Assembly (NCBI GenBank): GCA_024405515.1
Contig: JAKSOR010000011.1
Coordinates: forward strand, 1-36,733
Reading direction: 5' to 3'
Source of the DNA: Clostridia bacterium
GTDB lineage: Bacteria > Bacillota > Clostridia > Christensenellales > CAG-917
Length of the DNA: 36,733 nucleotides
The notes under the pieces are model-generated. The model saw nothing but the letters and a program-made list of their open reading frames with translations. It did no database searches and was not told the DNA's origin. Position numbers and translations under genes: made by a program. Shown here one piece after another: positions 7,362 to 16,056 of this stretch (position 1 is its first letter; each line of letters starts with the position of its first letter).

Positions 7362-7373
7362 ATTAAAATGTGT

Positions 7374-7404
7374 AAAAAAAGAGCAACAGCACCTGCTATT
7401 GCTC
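7374..7404 (-). terminator. Terminator after the M18 aminopeptidase gene
   Basis: Read on the minus strand, GAGCAATAGC pairs with GCTGTTGCTC (one G-T pair) around a 4-base loop, followed by seven T. Confidence 0.88.
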
Positions 7405-7423
7405 CGATATTTATTGTTTGAAC

Positions 7424-8803
7424 TTATTTTATAAAAGCGGAGAAGGCTTTATGAGCTGAATAGACATCGGCTTTGGAAATAAGTTCATATGGTGCATGCA
7501 TTGAAAGAACTGGCACTCCGAGGTCTACTGTATCAATGTTATATCTTGCAAGATATTTTGCTACAGTGCCGCCACCACCAAGGTCTACTTTGCCAAGTTC
7601 ACCTGTCTGCCATATTACATTTTCTTCTGCAAAGATTTTTCTTAAATATCCGACGAATTCGGCTGATGCATCATTGGAACCTGATTTTCCGCGTGAACCT
7701 GTGAACTTATTCATGGCAACGCCCTGACCGGCTCTTGACATATTTCCGTCATAAGAGCCATCCTGAGGCTCAAATGCTGCAGGATAGTTGGGATCAAACG
7801 CTGCTGTGACATCTGCTGATAAGCATTTTGATGAGGCTCTGACGAGTGCAGGGGATACTCCGTATGATGAAGCTATCATATCAATTATGTCCTGGATAAG
7901 AATGCACTGCATTCCGCTGTTGCCTTCGCTTCCTATTTCCTCTTTATCGGCAAGGACTGTTAGTACAGTCTGGTCGGTTTCTGTTTCAAGAGTTGCTGTT
8001 ATTTCAGGATATGCACATACTCTGTCATCATGTCCGTAACTTGCAATAAATGATCTGTCAAAACCAACATCTTTTGCCTTGTATGCAGGAACAGCTTCTA
8101 TTTCCGCACTGAGGAAATCCTCTTCACTGATGCCGTATTTTTTGTTGAGTATTTCAAGAACACCTTTTTTGACAGCATTTTTCTCATCGTTTCCTGAAGG
8201 AATTCCGCCTATTACGATATTAAGGTTTTCTGCCTCAAAAGCCTGTGAGACTTTCTTTTCCGAAATGTCCTGGGAAAGGTGAGGGAGAAGATCCGAAATG
8301 TAGAATACAGGGTCTTTTTCATCTTCGCCTACTTTGATTGTTACTTTGGAACCATCCTTAAGAATAACAACTCCGTGAAGTGCTACAGGAATAGTGAGCC
8401 ACTGATATTTTTTGATTCCGCCGTAGTAGTGCGTTTTAAGATATGCAATACCTGCTTTTTCGAACATCGGAACCTGCTTTAAATCAAGTCTCGGGCTGTC
8501 TACGTGAGCTACCATTATACGGATTCCGTTTTCTGCGATATCGGCTGAACCTGCCTTTATAAGGAAGAGACTCTTTCCTCTGTTGTTATAAAAGAGTTTG
8601 TCTCCTTTTTTGATTTTACTGCCGAGAGTGTATTCTTTGTATCCGTTCTTTTTTGCAAGTTCAATTGTCTCATAAACGGCTTCTCTTTCTGTTTTTCCGT
8701 TGTCAAGGAACTTTTTATAGCCTTCTGCGTAATCCATAATGGCTTTCATTTCTTTTTTGTCTGCTTCTTGAAAAACATTTTTTCTTTTGTACGTAAGATC
8801 CAT
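7424..8803 (-). CDS. M18-family zinc aminopeptidase
   Basis: 459 residues, the normal length for M18 (aminopeptidase I/aspartyl aminopeptidase) proteins of Clostridia. Metal ligands are visible in AHVDSPRLD (H100, D102), in YGHDDRVCAY, in ADKEEIGSEGNSGMQ (the Glu pair) and near the C-terminus in LSMHAPYELISKADV. Cytoplasmic; trims N-terminal residues from peptides. It starts 10 bp after the stop of the large MBG-repeat gene, so the two share a transcript, although a functional link is not evident. Confidence 0.92.
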   Translation of the reverse strand: MDLTYKRKNVFQEADKKEMKAIMDYAEGYKKFLDNGKTEREAVYETIELAKKNGYKEYTLGSKIKKGDKLFYNNRGKSLFLIKAGSADIAENGIRIMVAHVDSPRLDLKQVPMFEKAGIAYLKTHYYGGIKKYQWLTIPVALHGVVILKDGSKVTIKVGEDEKDPVFYISDLLPHLSQDISEKKVSQAFEAENLNIVIGGIPSGNDEKNAVKKGVLEILNKKYGISEEDFLSAEIEAVPAYKAKDVGFDRSFIASYGHDDRVCAYPEITATLETETDQTVLTVLADKEEIGSEGNSGMQCILIQDIIDMIASSYGVSPALVRASSKCLSADVTAAFDPNYPAAFEPQDGSYDGNMSRAGQGVAMNKFTGSRGKSGSNDASAEFVGYLRKIFAEENVIWQTGELGKVDLGGGGTVAKYLARYNIDTVDLGVPVLSMHAPYELISKADVYSAHKAFSAFIK

Positions 8804-8813
8804 TCTGTGCCTC

Positions 8814-11800
8814 TTATTTACTTATTTCCGGATTGTTGTTTTTTATTTTTGCACTCATTACAGGGGATATATCCTCCTGAGTGGTTTTGCTTTCTTTTAT
8901 AAGGCCTTCTTCTATGAGCTGTTCAAGTTCTCTGTTCTTAAGGTCTATTGTGTAATCGAAATGGAATGGCGAAGGTTCTTTCTTAAGGCCGTGTTTTTCC
9001 ATGACTGCTTCTATAAGTTTCAGCGCATTCTCGAGACGTCTCTGTGCAACAATTTTGCACATTGCAGGAGTGGATGCGTAAGTCTTTATCTCTGAGACAT
9101 CTTCTACAAGATATTCGGATTCAGAGTATGCTTTAGGGTCCAGATCAAAATATGCAGTGAGTTCTCCGCCGGTCATCCTGAACATGATGATGGTGTTTCT
9201 TCCGGATCTGAATTTTTCAGCCGGCCAGGACATACGTGCTTTTACGTTCTTATATGACAGTATCTCGTTTTTGAGTATATTGTAGAAATGCTTTGTTCTG
9301 TCCTTTGAAAGTATAAGTTTGGCTTTATAGCTCTTGAGATATTTTATTATGATTTTGTTGCCTTCCTCATCGATTATCTCGCTTTCAAGGAATTCCTCAT
9401 CATCCATTATTTCAGGTTCTTCCGTATCAGGAACGACAGGAAGTATGGCTACCTCATCATTATTGCTTTCAGTGGTGGTTTCGGTTACCTGAGGTGCTGT
9501 CTCCTCGGCTCTGATGATGACCTCAGTGTCTTCTTTAAGGTCATCTTCTTTGAGTTCTTCCTCGCTTAAAATGTCATCATTTTCCAATTCGCTTAGGACA
9601 GAGTCTAAGATTTCATCATCGAGGTCGTCAGGATAAATAGACTCAGTCAGTGATTTTTCAGCTGGTTCTTTATTTGTTATTTCATCCTCAGCGAATAAAT
9701 CCATATCAAGATCATCCTCTGTTTCCATGCCATGGAAGGTAACTTTTCCATCGGTTGTCTCTTCAGCAATGAGTTTATAGAAATCAATGTCATCATCTGT
9801 TGAGAATGTCTTTTTGGTCCGGGCGAGTTTTTTGTCTTTTCTCTGGGCTAAAGCTATTGTAATTGCGGTTCCTGCAAGCAGTAAAACAAGAAGAAGTGCA
9901 ATGGCCAGACAGTAGTAGCAGAAATGTCCTGCGAGAACATAAGATGCAACTGCTACAGCAAAGAAGAGAATGTCTGCGATAATGTACATTGCATGGAATT
10001 TTCTTCTTCTGAATTTTATAAACATAAGGATGAAGAAAAGAACATATAAGATAATGCATGCTGCAAGAATGTAATGCCAGTAGCAGAACGCACTGCCGTT
10101 AGCCACTAAAACAAATTCGTTGAGTCTGTCTGCCTCTATAACGTAGTATCTGCCGTCAAGTGAATCCGCATTGAAAATTATTTCCTCAACATCTTTTTTT
10201 GAATATGCGTTAAGGACAGAAATTATATTATCAGGTTCAAGACCGTTAGGGAGAAGGATTTTGACTGTCAGTATACCGTCTGCCGTAATATCTTCCGGCT
10301 GGAGAACGGTATCTCCTTTCATTATCTTTATGCTGTAAATTGCAGCGAACATCTGGTTGTATTTTTCATACCTGAAAAGGCTGAACACGGATTTATCAAG
10401 CATTTCCGCATGAATCGTTATCTCAGGGTCAATTCCTTCCGGTGATTCAATCATGATAAAAGGTGCTTTCCCAGGTTCTATTTCAGATGTTATTTCTGTT
10501 GCGAGTATGATAAGCTCGGCAGTCATAGGTTCAATATCCTCGTAAGAAGTGCTGCCCTTGAATGTTGCAGTTACAGTATATCTTCCCGGGTGGGACTGGG
10601 AATTATTACCATATGTGACTTCGACACCTTCCGGAAGATCTCCCTCAATATATAATGAGTGTGCTATGCCGTCAAAAGCGACTGTTAATCCTTCAAATCT
10701 GACACCGCTCATGTCATATGTAATCTTGTGTATTTCGGCATCCACATGTCCCTGAGGAAAATCACAGTAAATTCCAGGCACATTGACTTTGTACCAGACT
10801 GTATATTTTCCGCCTTCGGTGGCTGTAGGGATTTTAGAGGAATATATACCTTTTTCATTTAAAGAATAGGTGAATGACGCTCCTTCTGTCTGAATCTGTC
10901 CGGGAGTAAGAAGTGTCTGGGCAGTTCCGGTATATACGAGTCCTTCAGCAGGAACCGGTGCTGTGAATTCAGGATTAAATTCAATTGCATTAAGCATCCC
11001 CGGATTATATGAAATCTCATAGTTTGATGAGATTAATCCGCTGAGAGCCACGGCATAATCCCCTGCAGGGAGTCCCGGGCGGTAATCTGTTTCGACGTGT
11101 ATTTCACCGGTAAGAACATCTCCGGTTTCCCCGTTTTTAAGACCTATATAGTTCAATGAAACGGCCATGATATCAGAACCGACAGCTATGGTCTGTTCAT
11201 CGGATTTTATTGTAAGAGGAGCTTTGGAAATTGTTGTTGTAAGGCTCTGTATGTCGCCGTGGGAGCCGTTTCCGAGGAAAGGTGCATAGAAAACTGTGTA
11301 TGTGCCTGCATCTTTTGCAACAGGGACCGCTGTATCATAACTTAATCCGTCAAGTGAGTATTTGAAAGCGCAGCCTTTTGAAGTGCCGGCTGTTATTAGT
11401 TCCTGCTTCGTTCCGTCATATGTAAGAGTTTTTCCCTGCGGAAGTGACTGAATAACGTAATATTCAAAACTGACATCAAATGCGCCTGCATAGTTTCCGA
11501 GACCTGTGACAGTATAACTGAATGAGCCACTCGTTGTGATTTCTTTTTCGATGTAATTCTGAGCCCAGCCGTTAACCTGATAATCTGTTCCGTACTCTAG
11601 TGTATAAGCGCCGCTTCTGAGAATTATTTTGAATTTGTGTGTACCCTGAGCACCTGCTAAATATTTGCCAGGATAATCATCCACATAAAAACTTTTTGTT
11701 ATGTTCTGACCGGCAATGTCTATCCCGCCGGCGTAAGCAGTATTTCCCTGTTCAGGAATAATAAGGGCCAATGCAAGAATGGCAATGCCTAAAATCATAA

Positions 11801-11834
11801 TAAGAGGGATGATTATTTTTGCTGCTCTGCTCAT
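8814..11834 (-). CDS. Large membrane-anchored MBG-repeat protein with cytoplasmic C-terminal domain
   Basis: About 1,006-1,017 residues. Layout (numbered from the upstream ATG): N-terminal signal anchor (about 12-40); an extracellular part of repeated beta modules of the MBG type (for example TYDGTKQELITAG...YSLDG, then VYTGTAQTLLTPG...YSLNE); three close transmembrane helices (about 596-670); a very acidic Asp/Glu-rich linker (about 690-840); and a compact C-terminal domain from YLKSYKAKLIL (about 840-960). The C-terminal module is one I associate with uncharacterised proteins of Firmicutes. I favour the ATG at 11834 (MSRAAK; GGAAG 7 bp upstream) over the in-frame ATG at 11867, but either is possible. 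Function unknown; an outside-in sensor or cell-surface scaffold would fit. Confidence 0.75.
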   Translation of the reverse strand: MSRAAKIIIPLIMILGIAILALALIIPEQGNTAYAGGIDIAGQNITKSFYVDDYPGKYLAGAQGTHKFKIILRSGAYTLEYGTDYQVNGWAQNYIEKEITTSGSFSYTVTGLGNYAGAFDVSFEYYVIQSLPQGKTLTYDGTKQELITAGTSKGCAFKYSLDGLSYDTAVPVAKDAGTYTVFYAPFLGNGSHGDIQSLTTTISKAPLTIKSDEQTIAVGSDIMAVSLNYIGLKNGETGDVLTGEIHVETDYRPGLPAGDYAVALSGLISSNYEISYNPGMLNAIEFNPEFTAPVPAEGLVYTGTAQTLLTPGQIQTEGASFTYSLNEKGIYSSKIPTATEGGKYTVWYKVNVPGIYCDFPQGHVDAEIHKITYDMSGVRFEGLTVAFDGIAHSLYIEGDLPEGVEVTYGNNSQSHPGRYTVTATFKGSTSYEDIEPMTAELIILATEITSEIEPGKAPFIMIESPEGIDPEITIHAEMLDKSVFSLFRYEKYNQMFAAIYSIKIMKGDTVLQPEDITADGILTVKILLPNGLEPDNIISVLNAYSKKDVEEIIFNADSLDGRYYVIEADRLNEFVLVANGSAFCYWHYILAACIILYVLFFILMFIKFRRRKFHAMYIIADILFFAVAVASYVLAGHFCYYCLAIALLLVLLLAGTAITIALAQRKDKKLARTKKTFSTDDDIDFYKLIAEETTDGKVTFHGMETEDDLDMDLFAEDEITNKEPAEKSLTESIYPDDLDDEILDSVLSELENDDILSEEELKEDDLKEDTEVIIRAEETAPQVTETTTESNNDEVAILPVVPDTEEPEIMDDEEFLESEIIDEEGNKIIIKYLKSYKAKLILSKDRTKHFYNILKNEILSYKNVKARMSWPAEKFRSGRNTIIMFRMTGGELTAYFDLDPKAYSESEYLVEDVSEIKTYASTPAMCKIVAQRRLENALKLIEAVMEKHGLKKEPSPFHFDYTIDLKNRELEQLIEEGLIKESKTTQEDISPVMSAKIKNNNPEISK

Positions 11835-11967
11835 TTTGGTACTTCCGTAATGATTATTACCAGTCATTATACCACATCATTTACTCATAGTAAATTACGC
11901 GCACGCATAAACCTTCTGCCTTGCAATTCTTTCTGTAAAATGAGATACTTAAATGCGGAGGCAGATT

Positions 11968-12852
11968 ATGGATTACAAACTTTTTAATGATTATCTCACT
12001 GTTGTTATTTCGGACGCAGGTGCCGAGCTTATGAGTATAAAAACCAGAGACGGTGCTGAATATCTCTGGCAGGGCAATGCCGAATTCTGGGGAGGAAGGG
12101 CATATAATCTTTTCCCTATCTGCGGAAGGATATGGGAAGGAAAGTATACATACAACGGAAAAACATATGAAGGTCTCAAGAGTCCTCACGGTTTTATAAG
12201 AAAATCCGTTGCAAATGAGGTTAACGTGCTCGGAGACAGATGTGTTGAGTTTATTTTTAAATCAGATGAAGAGACAAAGAAATTTTATCCGTTTGATTTC
12301 ATCTACACACTAAGATATACGCTCAAAGCAAACAGGGTTGTTATGAGCATAAACGTAAAAAATACCGGGGATAATGAAATGATTTTTGCTCTCGGCGGAC
12401 ATCCTGGATTTAATGTTCCTATCGAAAGAGGAAATTTTGAGGATTATTATCTTGATTTTGAGGACGGAGCCGAAGCAAAACAGGTATATATGTCCGATGC
12501 ATGCTTTGCAACAGAACGCCTTGATAAATTCAGACTTGAAAAGGGCAGAATATTAAGACTTTATCATGAACTTTTTGACAGAGATGCCATTGTTCTTACT
12601 GACATAAGGGATTCAATCACTCTTAAAAATGAGGAAGACACAAGACAGGTAAGGGTATCTTTCCCGGCTGAAATGAAATATGTAGGTATCTGGCATTCCC
12701 CGAAGAAAGAAGCCCCGTTTGTGGCTATTGAACCATGGACATCACTTCCGGCTTATGATGGCGTTACTGATGATCTTGAAACAAAGAAAGATATGTTTAA
12801 ACTTGAAAAAGGCGGAGAAAAGAACCTCGAGTGGGAGATTACAATCTACTGA
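11968..12852 (+). CDS. Aldose 1-epimerase family protein (GalM/LacX-like)
   Basis: 294 residues. Beta-sandwich epimerase pattern with AEYLWQG near the start, PICGRIWEG, and the His-bearing FALGGHPGFNVP, plus a C-terminal FVAIEPWTSLP. These match the LacX branch of the galactose mutarotase family, which interconverts anomers of sugars; the natural sugar is unknown. ATG 11968 is chosen over the in-frame upstream ATG because GCGGAGG precedes it by the right distance. It is divergent from the MBG-repeat gene and followed by the pyrR promoter. Confidence 0.85.
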   Translation: MDYKLFNDYLTVVISDAGAELMSIKTRDGAEYLWQGNAEFWGGRAYNLFPICGRIWEGKYTYNGKTYEGLKSPHGFIRKSVANEVNVLGDRCVEFIFKSDEETKKFYPFDFIYTLRYTLKANRVVMSINVKNTGDNEMIFALGGHPGFNVPIERGNFEDYYLDFEDGAEAKQVYMSDACFATERLDKFRLEKGRILRLYHELFDRDAIVLTDIRDSITLKNEEDTRQVRVSFPAEMKYVGIWHSPKKEAPFVAIEPWTSLPAYDGVTDDLETKKDMFKLEKGGEKNLEWEITIY

Positions 12853-12853
12853 T

Positions 12854-12882
12854 TTGACTGTTAGTTCTACTTATAGTAGAAT
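12854..12882 (+). promoter_or_regulatory. Promoter of the pyrR-folD-VOC operon
   Basis: TTGACT (12854-12859) and TAGAAT (12877-12882) with a 17-bp spacer. It begins immediately after the epimerase stop and is followed by a roughly 100-base untranslated leader. Confidence 0.7.
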
Positions 12883-12920
12883 AAGTATGCAAAACTTTTA
12901 ATTAATACAGCGATATTGAT

Positions 12921-12972
12921 AAGGTTTAGGAATAATAAAGATTATTAAGCCTCATCTTCAGATGGGGCTTTT
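12921..12972 (+). promoter_or_regulatory. Attenuator-like leader before pyrR
   Basis: A terminator hairpin (GCCTCATC 12949-12956 with GATGGGGC 12961-12968, then TTTT) lies just before the gene. Upstream, AGGTTTA and ATAAT (12922-12936, with a GGA bulge) can pair with ATTAT and TAAGCCT (12941-12952), which uses up the left arm of the terminator. A third pairing, AAACTTT (12892-12898) with AAGGTTT (12921-12927), could free it again. This is the anti-antiterminator / antiterminator / terminator logic of pyr operons. I do not see the usual PyrR-binding loop sequence. Confidence 0.6.
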
Positions 12973-12985
12973 GAATTGAGGATAT

Positions 12986-13519
12986 ATGGAAAACCAGATA
13001 ATGGATGAAATGGCAGTGGAGAGATCCCTCGCCAGAATAACGCACGAAATAATTGAGAAGAACAAAGGCGTTGACAACGTTATTCTTCTCGGTGTGAAAA
13101 CAAGAGGAGTACCTCTTGCATACCGCCTTGCGAAAAATATAAAGAAGTTCGAAGATGCAGATGTGCCGGTAGGTGAACTTGACATTACATGTCACAGAGA
13201 TGATATCCCTCTGGAAAAAAGAATAAAGAAAGATGCAGACAGCGTCATTCCGTGTGCACTTGAAGGCAAAACAGCAGTAATAGTCGATGATGTTCTTTAT
13301 ACAGGCAGAACAGCAAGGGCAGCAATTGAAGCGGTTTTCTCATTCGGAAGACCATCCTCAGTTCAGTTCGCTGTTCTTGTGGACAGGGGACACAGGGAGC
13401 TCCCGATAAGACCTGATTATGTATGCAAAAACATCCCTACTTCCCAGAAAGAAAAGGTTGATGTCAGACTTTCCGAAACAGACGGAGAGACAGGCGTCTA
13501 CATTATAGGTGAAAAATGA
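12986..13519 (+). CDS. pyrR: Bifunctional pyr regulatory protein / uracil phosphoribosyltransferase PyrR
   Basis: 177 residues, family length. The PRPP loop AVIVDDVLYTGRTARAA (about residues 94-110) and LLGVKTRGVPLAYRLA are typical of PyrR, which senses UMP and binds pyr leader RNA to promote termination, and also converts uracil to UMP. GAGG lies just before the ATG. The gene sits behind its own attenuator-like leader, so self-regulation is likely. Its stop overlaps the folD start by 4 bp, tying nucleotide regulation to one-carbon metabolism. Confidence 0.93.
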   Translation: MENQIMDEMAVERSLARITHEIIEKNKGVDNVILLGVKTRGVPLAYRLAKNIKKFEDADVPVGELDITCHRDDIPLEKRIKKDADSVIPCALEGKTAVIVDDVLYTGRTARAAIEAVFSFGRPSSVQFAVLVDRGHRELPIRPDYVCKNIPTSQKEKVDVRLSETDGETGVYIIGEK

Positions 13520-14373
13520 CAATACTTGACGGAAAACTTGTAGCTTCAGAAACAAGGAAAGAGATAAAGGCAGAAGCAGAACGCCTTAAAGCAAAGACAG
13601 GCAGACAGCCCGGGCTTTGTGTTATTCTTGTCGGCGATGATCCTGCATCAGCGATTTATGTAAGGAATAAAACAAAAGCATGTGAGGAAAACGGAATAAG
13701 GTCTTTCTTCTTCGGTCTTGATAAAAACGCAACATACGATGAGGTTGCTGCAAAAATAACCGAGGCAAATCTTAATGACGAGATAGACGGAATAATAGTC
13801 CAGCTTCCTCTTCCTTCTCATCTTGACACAGCATCGCTCCTTGATCTTATTGACCCTCTTAAAGATGTGGACGGGTGCCACTTTGTCACGAAAGGAAAAC
13901 TCTGGACGGGAAGAGATGCAATAAAGGCGTGCACTCCGTACGGGATAACCAAAATTCTTGATTACTATAATATTCCTCTTGAAGGAAAGACAGCAGTTGT
14001 TGTGGGAAGATCGAATCTTGTGGGCAAACCGCTTGCACAGCTTCTTATGGACAGAAACTGCACAGTTACCATCTGCCACAGCAAAACGACAGATCTTAAG
14101 TCCGTTACAAAAACAGCCGATATAGTATGTATGGCAACAGGTAAGAGAGGTCTTTTAACAGCTGATATGGTTAAGGAAGGAGCAGTCGTTATTGATGTCG
14201 GAATCTCAAGGGCAGAGAACGGAAAAATCTGCGGTGATGTAGATTTTGATAACGTTAAAGACAAATGTTCGTACATTACACCGGTTCCTGGCGGAGTCGG
14301 TCCAATGACAGTAACAATGCTTTTATATAATACAATTGAGGCGTTTAAGTGCCGTTTAGGTGAAATAAAGTAA
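13516..14373 (+). CDS. folD: FolD, methylene-THF dehydrogenase/cyclohydrolase
   Basis: 285 residues, full length. Signatures: SAIYVRNKTKACEE with the catalytic Lys, GIIVQLPLPSHLD, the NADP-binding VVGRSNLVGKPLAQLL and the C-terminal PVPGGVGPMTVTML. Cytoplasmic enzyme that interconverts 5,10-methylene- and 10-formyl-tetrahydrofolate. Overlaps pyrR by 4 bp (ATGA) and precedes the VOC gene by 11 bp, so it is the middle gene of a three-gene operon. Confidence 0.96.
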   Translation: MTILDGKLVASETRKEIKAEAERLKAKTGRQPGLCVILVGDDPASAIYVRNKTKACEENGIRSFFFGLDKNATYDEVAAKITEANLNDEIDGIIVQLPLPSHLDTASLLDLIDPLKDVDGCHFVTKGKLWTGRDAIKACTPYGITKILDYYNIPLEGKTAVVVGRSNLVGKPLAQLLMDRNCTVTICHSKTTDLKSVTKTADIVCMATGKRGLLTADMVKEGAVVIDVGISRAENGKICGDVDFDNVKDKCSYITPVPGGVGPMTVTMLLYNTIEAFKCRLGEIK

Positions 14374-14384
14374 GGAGCAGTATT

Positions 14385-15269
14385 ATGAGATTTTCTTATG
14401 TTCAGATAGGTGCAAAAGATATAGATAAGCTTACTGCCTTCTATGAAAAGGTATGTGACTTCAAAAAGACAGATGATAAAAAGTGGCTCAATGGTCAGGA
14501 CGGGGTTGTAATGGAAGCTCCGGGGTTTTCTTCAGACAGCAAAGTTCTTTTCGGGTTCGTGAAGTCTGATAAAGGTGAGGCAAGAAAGATTAATGACAGA
14601 GGATATGCCCATATCTGTTTTGAGACTGTCGACATGAAAGGTGCAATCTCAAGACTTAAAAAGTATGGCGGCTCATTCCAGTCTACAATGGATAATCCGT
14701 TAAAGGCACCATGTGTATACTGTAAGGACATAGAAGGAAATATCGTGGAATTCCATATCCCGTTCCCTTCAAAAGATGCCTCCATAGGTAAAACTCTCAC
14801 TTCACTTTTAGGACTGAAGAAAGATAAAGGAATAAGAAACGAAACAGGTAACACAGACCTTAAATTCATCCACGTCAACATTATTACAGAAGACTGGAGA
14901 GGCCTTTGCGATCATTTCAATACAATGTTCGGCTCTGAGGATACAGGAAAAATCAAAGATCACTCTGGTTCGTTTAAAGAGGGAGTCATCGGTGTTCCTG
15001 GAGTACATGTAATCGGAAAGCATATCCTTCTTCCGGGATTCTATCTCAGTTATCCGACAGTGGAAATTTTTGAGTATTCAATTAAGGGTAAGGATACAGT
15101 TCCTCAGCTTGATGAAATCGGTCTTTCAGCAATCGGATTCAAGTCTGATGATCTTGATAAAGATAAGGATATTATCATTAAAAACGGCGGAGCCTTTGTC
15201 AAAGATTTAGGTGAGGGTTCTTTGCTTATGAAGGATAAACAGGGAGACCTTGTAATCCTGATGAAATAA
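14385..15269 (+). CDS. Protein with two VOC (glyoxalase-like) domains
   Basis: 294 residues. The first half opens FSYVQIGAKDIDKLTAFYEKVCDF and includes GYAHICFETVDM and GNIVEFHIPFP, a canonical VOC module with metal ligands. The second half (from about residue 160, KFIHVNIITEDWRGLCDHFNTMFG) repeats the fold with a weaker C-terminal metal motif. Ribosome binding site AAGGAG. Function unknown: VOC proteins include lyases, dioxygenases and binding proteins. It follows folD by 11 bp, so it is expressed with PyrR and FolD. Confidence 0.82.
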   Translation: MRFSYVQIGAKDIDKLTAFYEKVCDFKKTDDKKWLNGQDGVVMEAPGFSSDSKVLFGFVKSDKGEARKINDRGYAHICFETVDMKGAISRLKKYGGSFQSTMDNPLKAPCVYCKDIEGNIVEFHIPFPSKDASIGKTLTSLLGLKKDKGIRNETGNTDLKFIHVNIITEDWRGLCDHFNTMFGSEDTGKIKDHSGSFKEGVIGVPGVHVIGKHILLPGFYLSYPTVEIFEYSIKGKDTVPQLDEIGLSAIGFKSDDLDKDKDIIIKNGGAFVKDLGEGSLLMKDKQGDLVILMK

Positions 15270-15282
15270 TTATCCGATTTTA

Positions 15283-16056
15283 TTAATATTCTTTCGGGAG
15301 ATTAAGAAGTTTATAGCTGTAGAGAGCGTCTTCTGTTTCATCTTTTACGATGTCAAAACCGAAGACCTCTTTTATTTTTCCGCCGTTAATCAGTTCTTCA
15401 GGCGTTCCTGAATCAACTATCTCACCGTCTTTCATTAAGATTATGCTGTCTGCTGTTGAAAAAGCCTGTGCAAGGTCATGAAGGACGACTATGACTGTTT
15501 TACCTGCATCCCTTAATTTCTGCATCAGCTGCATAATGCTTATCTGACTCTGAAGGTCAAGGTGGGTTGTAGGCTCATCAAGAAGAAGGATATCTGTCTC
15601 CTGTGCAAGTGCACATGCAATGTATATTCTCTGCTGTTCACCGCCGGACATACGGCTCAATGATTTGTTTACAAGATCTTCAGTTCCTGTAAGTTCAATT
15701 GCTCTGTCTATGGCCTTTATGTCTTCCTCGTCGGCCTTTTTCATAAAGTTCATATACGGGAATCTTCCGTGTTCTATCAAAAGCCCTCCTTCTATATGGA
15801 GCGTAGGGCGTTTCTGAGGAAGGAAAGCGATGATTCTTGCTCTTTCCTTAATTGTCATCTTAAGAACATCTTTTCCGTCGCAGATGACTTCGCCTTCGGA
15901 TTTGATAAGTCCGTCTATGGCCCGAAGTATTGTTGTTTTACCACAGCCGTTGGCACCGAGTATACAGGTAATCTTACCGCTCTCAAAGGTGGCATCCGCA
16001 TTTTTTACTATATGTTTACCGTTAACCGATACATTAAGGTTTTTAATTTCTAGCAA
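15283..16056 (-). CDS. FecCD-type ABC importer, ATPase subunit (TTG start)
   Basis: About 257 residues from a TTG start. Walker A GANGCGKTT, Q-loop LPQKRPT, signature MSGGEQQR and Walker B DILLLDEPTTHLD are intact. Class: FhuC/FecE/BtuD-like ATPases of iron-siderophore, haem or cobalamin importers. I place the start at TTG 16056 (reading MLEIKNLNV) because AAAGGAGG lies 8 bases upstream and an ATG further up would give an unusual N-terminal extension overlapping the permease by 62 bp. The start still overlaps the permease end by 14 bp. Convergent with the VOC gene. Confidence 0.9.
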   Translation of the reverse strand: MLEIKNLNVSVNGKHIVKNADATFESGKITCILGANGCGKTTILRAIDGLIKSEGEVICDGKDVLKMTIKERARIIAFLPQKRPTLHIEGGLLIEHGRFPYMNFMKKADEEDIKAIDRAIELTGTEDLVNKSLSRMSGGEQQRIYIACALAQETDILLLDEPTTHLDLQSQISIMQLMQKLRDAGKTVIVVLHDLAQAFSTADSIILMKDGEIVDSGTPEELINGGKIKEVFGFDIVKDETEDALYSYKLLNLPKEY

